NCBI GenBank assembly: GCA_964494205.1
Contig: CAZBRD010000016.1
Location: 48,137 to 112,136, forward strand
Direction: 5' to 3'
Length of the DNA stretch: 64,000 bases
From: JBBTCX01 sp964494205
Lineage (GTDB): Bacteria; Planctomycetota; Phycisphaerae; UBA1845
Shown: in pieces, positions 45,285-52,800 of the stretch
Layout of the letters: the number at the start of each line of letters is the position of its first letter
Position numbering within the stretch: the stretch's first letter is position 1
The notes under the pieces: model-generated
Told to the model about the DNA's origin: nothing
The model's input: the letters and a program-made list of their open reading frames with translations, nothing else
Databases searched by the model: none
Made by a program: the position numbers and the translations under genes

Positions 45285-45794
45285 ATGGGAACGGACTTCC
45301 TATTGCTGGATGATGAGGCGCTGGTCGCACAGTGCGAAGTGGACAACTATCGTTCGAGCGGGCCTGGCGGGCAGAAGCGAAACAAGACCAGTTCGGCGGT
45401 GCGGTTGCGACATGGGCCGACGGGGTTGTCGGTGACGGCTGTCGAGGATCGATCGCAGCACGTAAACAAGAAGAAGGCGATTCGACGATTGCGCGAGGCG
45501 ATTGCACTGAATGTAAGGCGACCGGTCGAGTTGGCGGATTATCAGATGGATGAGTTCGTGCGGACGTTGTTGAAGCCGACGGGGGTGACGGTGGGGCCTC
45601 GCGATCCGAATTATTATGTTGTTATTCGCGAAGTGTTGGATGTGCTGGTCGCGTGCAAAATGCGGGTGAGTGAAGCGTGCACGGTGCTGGGGATGTCGAC
45701 GGGGCAGTTGGTCAAGTTGATTCAGGATGATGAGAAGGTGTGGGAGCGCGTGAATCAGCTGCGGGCGGAGGTGGGGGCGAAGCCGTTGCGGTGA
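45285..45794 (+). CDS. Release-factor-like GGQ protein (RF1 catalytic domain only)
   Basis: 169 residues from ATG 45285, eight bases after AAGG. The catalytic loop SSGPGGQKRNKTSSAVRLRH near residue 24 contains GGQ, followed by TGLSVTAVEDRSQHVNKKKA, as in RF1/RF2 catalytic domains. It lacks the codon-reading domain and the basic ArfB tail. The C-terminal part (TLLKPTGVTVGPRDPNYYVV then a helical region) is unlike ArfB. Probably a ribosome rescue or peptidyl-tRNA hydrolysis factor of the stand-alone RF-like class; biochemical role unproven. It is the second GGQ protein in the window. Confidence 0.85.
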   Translation: MGTDFLLLDDEALVAQCEVDNYRSSGPGGQKRNKTSSAVRLRHGPTGLSVTAVEDRSQHVNKKKAIRRLREAIALNVRRPVELADYQMDEFVRTLLKPTGVTVGPRDPNYYVVIREVLDVLVACKMRVSEACTVLGMSTGQLVKLIQDDEKVWERVNQLRAEVGAKPLR

Positions 45795-45914
45795 TAATGG
45801 CGTGAGTCATTCGAGAATTGATTTATCAAATTGAAACAATGAGTGCGCCATTCGCGAGCAATACGTTTGCGTTTCGATCGCCCCGCTGGGGCTTTTCTAA
45901 TTCTATGGGCGACG

Positions 45915-45966
45915 ATTCCCACGGCTTCCGCCGTGGGCTGACCGCGTGTCGCCGCTACCGCGGCTG
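45915..45966. repeat. Family K repeat
   Basis: CCCACGGCTTCCGCCGTGGG hairpin, CTGACCGCGT, then CGCTACCGCGG; relative at 42892. Confidence 0.65.
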
Positions 45967-46015
45967 TTTAGGTATCGATCGACAATTCAAGTGCGGCTGC
46001 TCATAATGATCCTGT

Positions 46016-46516
46016 ATGCCTGATGCCAAACATGCAGCTCGCGTGGTATCGAACATTCCTTGTGCGATAGTGACAGTGAGTGACACTCGCACGAAGGAGA
46101 ATGACACGGGCGGGGCCACGATTCGCGAGAGGCTGGAGGCGGCGGGGCATGTCGTTGTCGATTACACCATCTTGCGCGATGAACCGGAGCGCATCCGTGG
46201 GCATGTTCTTTCGTTGTGCGAACGTGGCGAATGTCGGGCGGTCTTGCTGACTGGTGGCACGGGGATTTCGCCGCGTGATACGACGTATGAAGCGGTGTCT
46301 GCTTTGATTGAAAAAAGGCTCGACGGTTTTGGCGAGTTGTTTCGCATGTTGAGCTTCGAGGATATTGGTGCGGCGGCCATGCTGTCGCGGGCGGTGGCTG
46401 GCACGCGCGGGCGAACGGTCATCTTCGCGATGCCGGGTTCGCCGTCGGCTGTGCGACTGGCGATGGACAAGCTGGTGGTGCCGCAATTGGGTCATTTGAT
46501 TGCGTTACTGAGTTGA
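46016..46516 (+). CDS. MogA/MoaB-family molybdopterin protein
   Basis: Adenylylates molybdopterin or binds it during molybdenum cofactor synthesis. 166 residues, cytoplasmic trimer. Signatures: CAIVTVSDTRTKENDTGG near 16, LLTGGTGISPRDTTYEAV near 77 (TGGTG pterin-binding loop), and FAMPGSPSAVRLAMD near 138. No other Moco genes are in the window. It cannot be decided between MogA and MoaB on sequence alone. Confidence 0.92.
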   Translation: MPDAKHAARVVSNIPCAIVTVSDTRTKENDTGGATIRERLEAAGHVVVDYTILRDEPERIRGHVLSLCERGECRAVLLTGGTGISPRDTTYEAVSALIEKRLDGFGELFRMLSFEDIGAAAMLSRAVAGTRGRTVIFAMPGSPSAVRLAMDKLVVPQLGHLIALLS

Positions 46517-46551
46517 AGAAACGAGTCAGTTTTCAATAAGGGAGTTATTCG

Positions 46552-47010
46552 ATGTCATACAAGGTGAACGGCGTGGAAGTTTGGGCGGGAGACATTCTCA
46601 ATAAGCCGGGGACGCTGGCGCGCGTGCTTGAGTCTTTGAACAATTCGGGGGCGAACCTGGAGTTTGTGATCGCGCGGCGGGCGGCTGAGTCGACGTCGCG
46701 GGTGTTTCTCGCGCCGATCAAAGGGAAAAAGCAGAAGCAGGCTGCCGCGGATGTCGGGCTGGTGCCGGCGACGGGTATGCACGCGATTCGCGTCGAGGGG
46801 CCGGACCGTGCGGGACTGGGTGCAGATGTGACGCGGGCGGTGGCGGATAAGGGGATTAACCTGCGCGGCGTGTCGGCGGCGGCGGTCGGGAAGAAGTGCG
46901 TGACGTATTTTGCGTTTGAATCGCCGGATTCGCTGGCGGAGGCGACCAAGGTGGTGAAGAAGGCTGTGAAGGGAAAGCCAAAGGCGAAAGCGAAGGCGAA
47001 GAAGAAGTAG
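46552..47010 (+). CDS. ACT-domain protein with Lys/Ala tail
   Basis: 152 residues: two ACT-like units (WAGDILNKPGTLARVLESL at about 11, IRVEGPDRAGLGADVTRAVA at about 80), each of the kind that bind amino acids. A basic tail (KKAVKGKPKAKAKAKKK) ends the protein. It is a stand-alone ACT protein, so it probably regulates a partner enzyme or senses an amino acid. Ribosome site AAGGGAG is good. It lies 35 bases after the MogA gene; co-transcription is likely. Confidence 0.82.
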   Translation: MSYKVNGVEVWAGDILNKPGTLARVLESLNNSGANLEFVIARRAAESTSRVFLAPIKGKKQKQAAADVGLVPATGMHAIRVEGPDRAGLGADVTRAVADKGINLRGVSAAAVGKKCVTYFAFESPDSLAEATKVVKKAVKGKPKAKAKAKKK

Positions 47011-47113
47011 GGTATACGCCAGCCATTGGTGAAATTGAGAAGGGATTCTCTTGATCTTTGGTGCCGAGAAAGGATTCTCGGCACAGCGAAAGTTGTCATC
47101 GAGCCCCGCAGCC

Positions 47114-47147
47114 GCCACGGCCAAGCTGCTGCTTGACCGTGCCACCC
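47114..47147. repeat. Family B palindromic repeat, inverted
   Basis: GCCACGGCCAAGCTGCTGCT then TGACCGTGCCACCC. Confidence 0.8.
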
Positions 47148-47183
47148 GTCGAGACGCTCGGGTAGTGCCACGATGCGACACCC

Positions 47184-47495
47184 ATGTCTGAACTCATTAG
47201 TGAGCCAATCAAACCGCACGCGGAGACATTTGATGCGGCTGCGATGGCGCGGGGTGAGCCGGGATTGCCGACCGGGTTTGTGTGGCGAGACAAGTCGTAC
47301 GAGATTGTGGAGTGCGTTCGCGCGTGGAAGGAATCTTCGCGCGAGGGCAGTCATGCGCAGGGTGAATTGTATCTGCGGCGACATTGCTATGAGCTGCGCA
47401 TGGATGACGGCAGTTGCTGGACGGTGTATTGCACGAGGCAGACTCCGAAGACGGGGAACCCGAAGCAGCGTTGGTTCTTGTTTACGATCGAGTGA
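47184..47495 (+). CDS. Small hypothetical protein, DUF6504-like pattern
   Basis: 103 residues, no signal peptide or membrane segment. The conserved feel is a small beta fold: GFVWRDKSYEIVECVRAWKE, ELYLRRHCYELRMDDGSCWT and PKQRWFLFTIE. This resembles the WRG..Y.V...W....Y.V..dG....Y.......WfL pattern of DUF6504 proteins, but I cannot confirm it. Function unknown. The next gene, an aldehyde dehydrogenase, starts 127 bases downstream. Confidence 0.62.
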   Translation: MSELISEPIKPHAETFDAAAMARGEPGLPTGFVWRDKSYEIVECVRAWKESSREGSHAQGELYLRRHCYELRMDDGSCWTVYCTRQTPKTGNPKQRWFLFTIE

Positions 47496-47622
47496 TTGAT
47501 GAGAGAGTAAGACCTGTACTGAAAGAGCATGGCGGCGCTAACGCTTGGCCCTGCCACCCTGCAAGGAACGAATAGCCCCTCGCCACCCAGACGTTTCCAA
47601 ACGTCTTCTGTAGAATACGAGA

Positions 47623-49059
47623 ATGATTCGAGAGACATTTCCGTATTACTTGGCCAGCAAACCTGTCCACGCCAACAGAGACCTTGTCGTTACCAATAAG
47701 TACAACGGTGAGACCGTCGCGAGGGTCGCGCTGGCCGATGCAACGGCAATTGATGCTGCCATTGCGGCTGCGGTGAAGGCGTTTGAGAAGACGCGGAGGA
47801 TGCCGAGTTATCAGCGGCAGGGGGTCCTCAATCATGTCGTGCGGCGTGTTGCGGAGCGGCACGAGGAGTTGTCGCAGGTTTTGTGTGTCGAGGCGGGCAA
47901 GCCGATTCGCGATGCGCGCGGTGAGGTGACGCGGCTGATTGATACGTTTCGTGTGGCTGCCGAAGAGTCGGTGCGGATGACCGGCGAGTATCTGCCGCTG
48001 GATATCAGCAAGCGGGCGGAGGGATATGAGAGCATCTGGAAGCGCGTGCCGATCGGCGTGTGCAGCTTCATCACGCCATTCAATTTTCCGCTCAACCTTG
48101 TGGCCCACAAAGTCGCGCCGGCGATTGCGGTGGGTTGTCCTTGGGTGTTGAAGCCCGCGAGTCTGACGCCGATCAGCGCTATCATTCTCGGCGAGATTCT
48201 GGCGGAGACGGAGTGGCCTGAGGGTGCGTTCAGCATTCTGCCCTGTTCGCGCGAGGGGGCTGAGTTGTTCACGACGGATGAGCGGATCAAGCTGCTGAGT
48301 TTCACTGGATCGCCAGATGTGGGCTGGGGGTTGAAGGCGAAGGCCGGGAAGAAAAAGGTCGTGCTCGAGCTGGGGGGCAATGCGGCCTGCGTTGTGGATG
48401 AGGGGACCGATCTGGATTTTGCGGCTGATCGGTTGATCATCGGGGCGTTTTACCAATCGGGGCAGAGTTGCATCAGCGTGCAGCGGATTCTGGTGCACGA
48501 GTGCATATACGATTCGTTGAAACGCAAGCTTGTCGAACGGGTGGCGAAACTGAAGGCCGGCGATCCGCGCGAGGAGGATACGTTTCTTGGGCCGATGATT
48601 TCGGAGAATGACGCGAAGCGGATCGAGACGTGGGTGAATGAGGCTGTCGCGGGCGGGGCGAGAGTTGTTTGCGGCGGCAAGCGAAACGGTGTGCTCTATG
48701 ATGCGACGCTGCTGGAGAATGTTGATTCGAAAATGAAGGTGAGCTGCGTTGAGGCGTTTGGGCCGGTGGCGACGATGCAGCCGTTTCGCGAGTTCAAGCA
48801 GGCGATCGCGATCGTGAATGACAGCGTGTATGGGCTGCAGGCGGGCGTGTTCACGAAGAACCTCGATCACGCGTTCTATGCGTTCAACGAGCTTGAGGTG
48901 GGCGGGGTGGTGATCAACGACGTGCCGAGCTTCCGCGTGGATAACATGCCGTATGGCGGCGTGAAGGATTCGGGGCTGGGGCGAGAAGGCGTGCGGTTCG
49001 CGATGGAGGATATGACGGAAATTCGGTTGATGGTGATGCATAAGGTGGGAAAGATGTGA
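47623..49059 (+). CDS. Aldehyde dehydrogenase (NAD(P)+-dependent)
   Basis: Oxidises an aldehyde to acid; 478 residues, complete. Motifs: GVCSFITPFNFPLNLVAHKV (cofactor entry), FTGSPDVGWGLKAKAG, general base Glu249 in VLELGG, catalytic Cys283 in GQSCIS, and the C-terminal EAFGPV...NDVPSFRVDNMPYGG. The motif order and NDVPSF/PYGGVKDSG ending place it among SSADH-like or glyceraldehyde-3-phosphate (GapN-type) dehydrogenases; the substrate is not predictable. Cytoplasmic. It is transcribed alone, with a repeat-free short intergenic region behind it. Confidence 0.93.
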   Translation: MIRETFPYYLASKPVHANRDLVVTNKYNGETVARVALADATAIDAAIAAAVKAFEKTRRMPSYQRQGVLNHVVRRVAERHEELSQVLCVEAGKPIRDARGEVTRLIDTFRVAAEESVRMTGEYLPLDISKRAEGYESIWKRVPIGVCSFITPFNFPLNLVAHKVAPAIAVGCPWVLKPASLTPISAIILGEILAETEWPEGAFSILPCSREGAELFTTDERIKLLSFTGSPDVGWGLKAKAGKKKVVLELGGNAACVVDEGTDLDFAADRLIIGAFYQSGQSCISVQRILVHECIYDSLKRKLVERVAKLKAGDPREEDTFLGPMISENDAKRIETWVNEAVAGGARVVCGGKRNGVLYDATLLENVDSKMKVSCVEAFGPVATMQPFREFKQAIAIVNDSVYGLQAGVFTKNLDHAFYAFNELEVGGVVINDVPSFRVDNMPYGGVKDSGLGREGVRFAMEDMTEIRLMVMHKVGKM

Positions 49060-49147
49060 GGTACGCTGATTTTGTTGCCCTTGCCATTGCTTTGTTTATG
49101 TACTTTAGGCAAGTATAATCGACCCTATCACAGGTTAGGATTCACCT

Positions 49148-49414
49148 ATGACACCGGCCAGATATTCCAGCGTTGAAGTGGTAGAGCGTGGTCGCGAGAT
49201 TTACGAGCGCGATATTCGCAGTCATGTCGATCCTGCATACAAGGGAAAACTGCTGGCGGTAGATGTCGTAAGCGGCGACTATGACATCGGCGATGAAGGT
49301 GTTGAGGCTGCCAAGCGACTAAGGTCGCGGGTTCCTAATGCTGTTGTTTTCCTCGTGCGAGTTGGTTCCCCGACAGCTTACAAGATCGGTGGACCGAGAA
49401 AGGCCAGACAATGA
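49148..49414 (+). CDS. Small partner protein of a retropepsin-like cassette
   Basis: 88 residues, no membrane segment. Opens MTPARYSSVEVVERGREIYE and continues DIRSHVDPAYKGKLLAVDVV, then GDYDIGDEGVEAAKRLR and VFLVRVGSPTAYKIG. I have no name for the fold. Its stop overlaps the next start (ATGA), and such a short protein immediately ahead of a clan AA protease is a recurrent pair in bacterial genomes. A toxin-antitoxin-like or chaperone role is only a guess. Confidence 0.72.
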   Translation: MTPARYSSVEVVERGREIYERDIRSHVDPAYKGKLLAVDVVSGDYDIGDEGVEAAKRLRSRVPNAVVFLVRVGSPTAYKIGGPRKARQ

Positions 49415-49794
49415 TTGTCGAGGGCCGAGTGTCCTCGACGCTGGACGTTTGCGTTCCCCTTCTATTGCGGGATTCTCTTGGGGTCGGACACGAGATCGAC
49501 GCCATCATCGACACTGGCTTTGACGGTTCCTTTTGCCTTCCGCGTACTCTGATCAATGAATTGCAGCTTTCCTTTGCGGGCGAAACCGAAGTCGTGCTCG
49601 GTGATGGCCAAAGTGTTCACCTCTCGGTCTTTGAAGCCAACGTAGAGTTCGGTGGCAGGATTCGATGCGTGGATGCGCTTCAAGCGGAGGGAAGTCCCCT
49701 TGTGGGCATGAAGCTGTTGCTTGGATACCGGGTAACAATTGACGTGATTCGAGACGGCCGTGTGGCCATTCAATTGCTTGAGGAACTAACGTGA
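49411..49794 (+). CDS. Clan AA (retropepsin-like) aspartic protease
   Basis: 127 residues. The catalytic motif is AIIDTGFDGSFCLP (Asp-Thr-Gly at about 35-37), followed by a second conserved strand LGDGQSVHLSVFEANVEFGG and SPLVGMKLLLGYRVTIDV. It is a single-domain protease that must dimerise, as HIV protease does. The family is known as AF_0612-like; substrates are unknown. It overlaps its neighbours on both sides (four bases each), giving a tightly coupled three-gene unit. Confidence 0.85.
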   Translation: MIVEGRVSSTLDVCVPLLLRDSLGVGHEIDAIIDTGFDGSFCLPRTLINELQLSFAGETEVVLGDGQSVHLSVFEANVEFGGRIRCVDALQAEGSPLVGMKLLLGYRVTIDVIRDGRVAIQLLEELT

Positions 49795-50909
49795 CGTTGG
49801 CCTCGGCTCGAATGATTTCTCCAGTCACAGCCAAGAGCGGAGTTGGGTTCTTCTTTGGATGGGGAGCACTCTGGGGATTACTTTCGCTCATTTCGGGAAT
49901 GCCCGAACGGTTCTTGTATGACCCTTGCTCGTCACTCATGGCCGTCGTCATGCTCGGCATGTTCGTCGGGTTTTTCTGCATTTGCTTTGGGCTGCCGTGG
50001 ATGCTGGGTCGCGATCGAGCTGTGTGCAAGGAAGTACTTGTTGGGGTCGTCACGCCGGTGGTGTGTGTTATGCCGTTTCTTGTGCCTTCGATTGTTTGGT
50101 TGTTGATCACAAGCGGGGCTGTCGCCATTCTCGTGTCGATCGTCGCAAGTCGGATCGCGCCGGAAGTACTCTCCGGGGATTATCCGGTTTCTACCGGGCG
50201 AACGAGTCCTTTCCTCGAGCAGGGGAACTCAACTGACACAAGCGGAGATTTGCGGAAGAAGGTTCGCAGAGTTTACGTTGTTTGTTTGACGGCCTCGCTT
50301 GTGTTTTGTGGCGTAATGTTGACGTGGGCTATTGTTCATCGGAGTACGATCAAGTTTGAGCCGACAGCCTATCGCAATGCTTCCGAAATCGAACAGACCT
50401 GGATGCTGGAAGACGCCGCCAGCCGTTTGTTGTTCGTAGGAAAAACAGAAGAAGAGATTCGTGCTATTTTCGGAGGGAATTGGGCGTTGTATCGGACCGA
50501 CTTTTTTCCGGTTGGTGCTCCAGTTGAGTTAGAAATTCATTATGACATGGAGACGGCATCTGGGGCCGCTGACAGAAATAGTGCGGGCGTCTACGGACGA
50601 ATCGAACTCCAACCAGAAGCGTGGCGCGAGGCGGATGATAAGGCACGTCGAGAGATGTTGCATTCATTGATGACGACGATCAACGACGCCAAATCAGACA
50701 TTCCGCGCAAGAAGGTGCTGGAATGGCTTGGCGATCCTGCGAGGTCTTCAGCGTTTTTCAGAAATAGACGGGAGAGGCAGGCCGGTGCGGGCACGCGCAA
50801 TAGATTGATTGAGTCCACGTTGGAATTGGACATGGTTACGACTGGAATACGGATTAACTTCGCGAACGGCAAAGTAACCTCAGCAAATTACGTTTATGGC
50901 CCCGACTAA
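49791..50909 (+). CDS. Multi-pass membrane protein with C-terminal soluble domain
   Basis: 372 residues; I recognise no family. About six membrane segments (residues 17-38, 47-66, 80-95, 97-115, 158-178 and a further hydrophobic stretch) are followed by a soluble region (residues about 185-372) rich in short helices (IEQTWMLEDAASRLLFVGKT then EEEIRAIFG). The GTG start overlaps the protease stop as GTGA, with GAGG upstream; ATG 49812 is an alternative. Coupling suggests it is the membrane partner or substrate of the protease, inferred only from overlap. Confidence 0.7.
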   Translation: MTLASARMISPVTAKSGVGFFFGWGALWGLLSLISGMPERFLYDPCSSLMAVVMLGMFVGFFCICFGLPWMLGRDRAVCKEVLVGVVTPVVCVMPFLVPSIVWLLITSGAVAILVSIVASRIAPEVLSGDYPVSTGRTSPFLEQGNSTDTSGDLRKKVRRVYVVCLTASLVFCGVMLTWAIVHRSTIKFEPTAYRNASEIEQTWMLEDAASRLLFVGKTEEEIRAIFGGNWALYRTDFFPVGAPVELEIHYDMETASGAADRNSAGVYGRIELQPEAWREADDKARREMLHSLMTTINDAKSDIPRKKVLEWLGDPARSSAFFRNRRERQAGAGTRNRLIESTLELDMVTTGIRINFANGKVTSANYVYGPD

Positions 50910-51246
50910 TACGCATCCTACGCGTTTAAGGCGCACGGCTCAGTCGTGCCTACGGCACTTGTTCTCTTGGTCATTAGCACTTTACCCAGCACTTCGTGCT
51001 GGGCTATTTTCAGCTCGTCCCTGACGGGACGATTGCATTCGGGTAAACAAATGCTGGAACCAATATGGCCATGCGATTATCTGGACGATGGTTCGCATTA
51101 GAACCTGTGGTAGGCACTCGTGGTGGGTAACCGCTTATTGGAGATGAGAAGCATACGCGCGCGGTTGTTTATGTGCGGGCGCGGGTGGAGCGAGGTGCAT
51201 CAGTAGTGGGTAGTTCGACTCAGTGGGTCGACTGCAAATCGAGCCG
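50910..51246. other. Repeat-bearing gap before the microprotein genes
   Basis: No gene seen except repeat DNA. A family C copy (50934-51034, inverted) fills the first third. The rest has no hairpin of note; a TCGACTCAGTGGGTCGA inverted repeat lies near 51215 just past the first microprotein stop. Confidence 0.6.
50934..51034. repeat. Family C multi-hairpin repeat, inverted
   Basis: GTCGTGCCTACGGCAC, CCCAGCACTTCGTGCTGGG and CGTCCCTGACGGGACG; the reverse order of the copies at 4498 and 14752. Confidence 0.85.
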
Positions 51247-51330
51247 TTACATCGTCTGGATTGCGAAATCCAGCAGGCCAAAGTAGACCGCGCCGACCAA
51301 AGCCACGAACCAGACAAAGAGATTTGGCAT
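51247..51330 (-). CDS. 27-residue membrane microprotein, copy 1
   Basis: Start ATG is seven bases after a very strong AAAAGGAG and the frame stops at TAA after 27 residues. The product is one hydrophobic helix with a short polar end: MPNLFVWFVALVGAVYFGLL, then DFAIQTM. It shares 10 of 27 positions with the second copy 126 bases upstream in transcription order (M1, W7, G13, VYF 15-17, L19, F22, QT 25-26). The QT ending and VYF core are identical. No database family known to me. It lies on the strand opposite the response-regulator gene. Confidence 0.7.
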   Translation of the reverse strand: MPNLFVWFVALVGAVYFGLLDFAIQTM

Positions 51331-51455
51331 GATAGAACTCCTTTTCTAACGGTCGCAACTCCTGTTGCGCTCCCAATTACTCATCGGCTCGCGCGCTTCC
51401 GGGACTTCGGTCGAACCGCCCATGCAGCGGCCCCGAAGCTCCTTGGAATGCATTT

Positions 51456-51539
51456 CTACGCCGTTTGGACGACGAAATTGAAGAGTGTGAAGTAGACCAC
51501 GCCGAGGACCACCGCTATCCAGCCAACCCAACCAAACAT
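51456..51539 (-). CDS. 27-residue membrane microprotein, copy 2
   Basis: Start ATG follows GAAAGGGG nine bases upstream; stop TAG after 27 residues. Sequence pattern MFGWVGWIAVVLGVVYFTLF then NFVVQTA: one transmembrane helix rich in Trp, Val and Gly, with Asn and Gln in the polar face at the end. The Trp7, Gly13, Val15-Tyr16-Phe17 and Gln25-Thr26 positions match copy 1. Same length, same strand, both with excellent ribosome sites: a tandem duplicate under selection. Function unknown. Confidence 0.7.
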   Translation of the reverse strand: MFGWVGWIAVVLGVVYFTLFNFVVQTA

Positions 51540-51955
51540 GGGCACATACCCCTTTCAGTTCGCTCGAACCAAGTCACGTTACAGGCTTTGTTTAAGAGAC
51601 GGTTAAGTCTAAGTAGGCGGCTGATGGGCCGCAAGTTTTTGGGGCAGCGAAGGAAGTGGACTAAGTCTGCCCCCCCTCAATCCCCCCTTAGTAAGGGGGG
51701 AAGTGAGCGCAACAAGCTACTCTTAGACGTCTTAGAAGGGTTCAAGATGGGTGCGATGTGGACTAATCGCGGCGTTCTTGCTCACCCATTCTTAACAATG
51801 AACAAGCGCGGAACTAACAGCCTTTCCCTTATTTTTTCGGGCCTTTTTTGATAGTCTGTCAGGCCATGAGCATGACCAAAACTTTCCCGGTGAATCGCGT
51901 TTCGGATACATTTCCAATCGGCTTACGAACCCAGGAACCATCGAGGCCTGCGTCC
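51540..51955. other. Gap between microproteins and response regulator
   Basis: The promoter of the microprotein genes (minus) and of the two-component operon (plus) must lie here. A hairpin CCCCCCTTAGTAAGGGGGG is at about 51685-51703. A GCAGCGAAGGAAGTGGAC region precedes an AT-rich stretch at 51810-51850 (CCTTATTTTTTCGGGCCTTT). Nothing else is called. Confidence 0.5.
51684..51706. repeat. Family L hairpin (CCCCCCTTAGTAAGGGGGGA)
   Basis: Perfect six-pair stem. A diverged relative (CCGCCTTGCCAAGGGGGGAA) lies at 54405-54424 just after the sensor kinase. The two copies flank the two-component operon. Confidence 0.6.
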
Positions 51956-52669
51956 ATGAACATCAAGCGTTCGATTCTGGTGGTCGAGGATGAGGCGGAC
52001 CTGGCGAACATGCTGCGCTACAACCTGGAGCGCGAGGGGTACGTTTGCCGGGCGGTGAACGATGGTGCGTCGGCGCTGGCGGAAGTGAAGAAGGCCGCAC
52101 CGGATTTGATCCTGCTTGATCGAATGATCCCGGGTTTGTCGGGGGACGAAGTAGCCAGCCGGTTACGGGCGGACCAGCAGACGGCCCGCATTCCCATCAT
52201 CATGCTGACGGCTAAGGCGGACGAGGCGGATGAGCTGGTCGGGTTCGCACTGGGGGCGGACGACTACATCACCAAGCCGTTTTCGATGAAGCCGTTGTTG
52301 GCGCGTGTGTCGGCGAGGTTGAGGCGATCGGAGAAGGATGAGGCTCCGCGCGATCTGGTGAAGTCGGGGCCGTTCACGCTGGATTTGAGTCGACATGAGC
52401 TGACCATCGACGGGGAAGCGGTGCAGCTAACGGTGACCGAGTTTCGCCTGCTGCGGACGCTGATGGGGGCGAACGGTCGTGTGCTGAATCGGTCGCAGCT
52501 GATTGACGCGGCACTGGGGACGGAAGTAGCGGTTACGGATCGCACGATTGACGTTCATATCACCGCGCTGCGACGCAAGGTCGGCAGCGTCAAGTCAGAG
52601 ATACAACCAGCCTCTTGGATTCAGACGGTCCGGGGCGTAGGCTATACGTTTCGACCGCCGACGCCGTAA
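51956..52669 (+). CDS. phoB: PhoB-like OmpR-family response regulator
   Basis: Receiver plus winged-helix activator, 237 residues from ATG 51956 (longer in-frame starts add a non-conserved leader). Receiver: acidic pocket VVEDEAD, phospho-acceptor Asp55 in LILLDRMIPG, switch Thr in MLTAKAD, Lys in YITKPFS. DNA-binding domain: LTVTEFRLLRTLMGANGRVL and DRTIDVHITALRRKVG, the PhoB-type recognition helix. With the PhoR-type kinase downstream it probably controls phosphate starvation genes, but none of the pst or phoU genes is here. Confidence 0.92.
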   Translation: MNIKRSILVVEDEADLANMLRYNLEREGYVCRAVNDGASALAEVKKAAPDLILLDRMIPGLSGDEVASRLRADQQTARIPIIMLTAKADEADELVGFALGADDYITKPFSMKPLLARVSARLRRSEKDEAPRDLVKSGPFTLDLSRHELTIDGEAVQLTVTEFRLLRTLMGANGRVLNRSQLIDAALGTEVAVTDRTIDVHITALRRKVGSVKSEIQPASWIQTVRGVGYTFRPPTP

Positions 52670-52701
52670 TTGCGACAAGGCAAAATCAGCACAAAAAGGC
52701 T

Positions 52702-52730
52702 GCGGGCAAGCTGATGCTTGATCGTGCCAC
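52702..52730. repeat. Family B repeat, degenerate
   Basis: GGGCAAGCTGATGCTTGATC then GTGCCACA. Lies between regulator and kinase genes. Confidence 0.6.
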
Positions 52731-52800
52731 ACTTGAGGCCATAGCTGTTCGAGCGATGACCTAGCTTGTTGCCTCTGCGGTCGCGGAGGGTTGGCCTGCG

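Noticed and set aside
47482..49041. 519-codon open frame opposite the aldehyde dehydrogenase
   Set aside because: Shadow of a complete conserved gene; composition rich in His/Arg as expected from antisense GC-rich codons.
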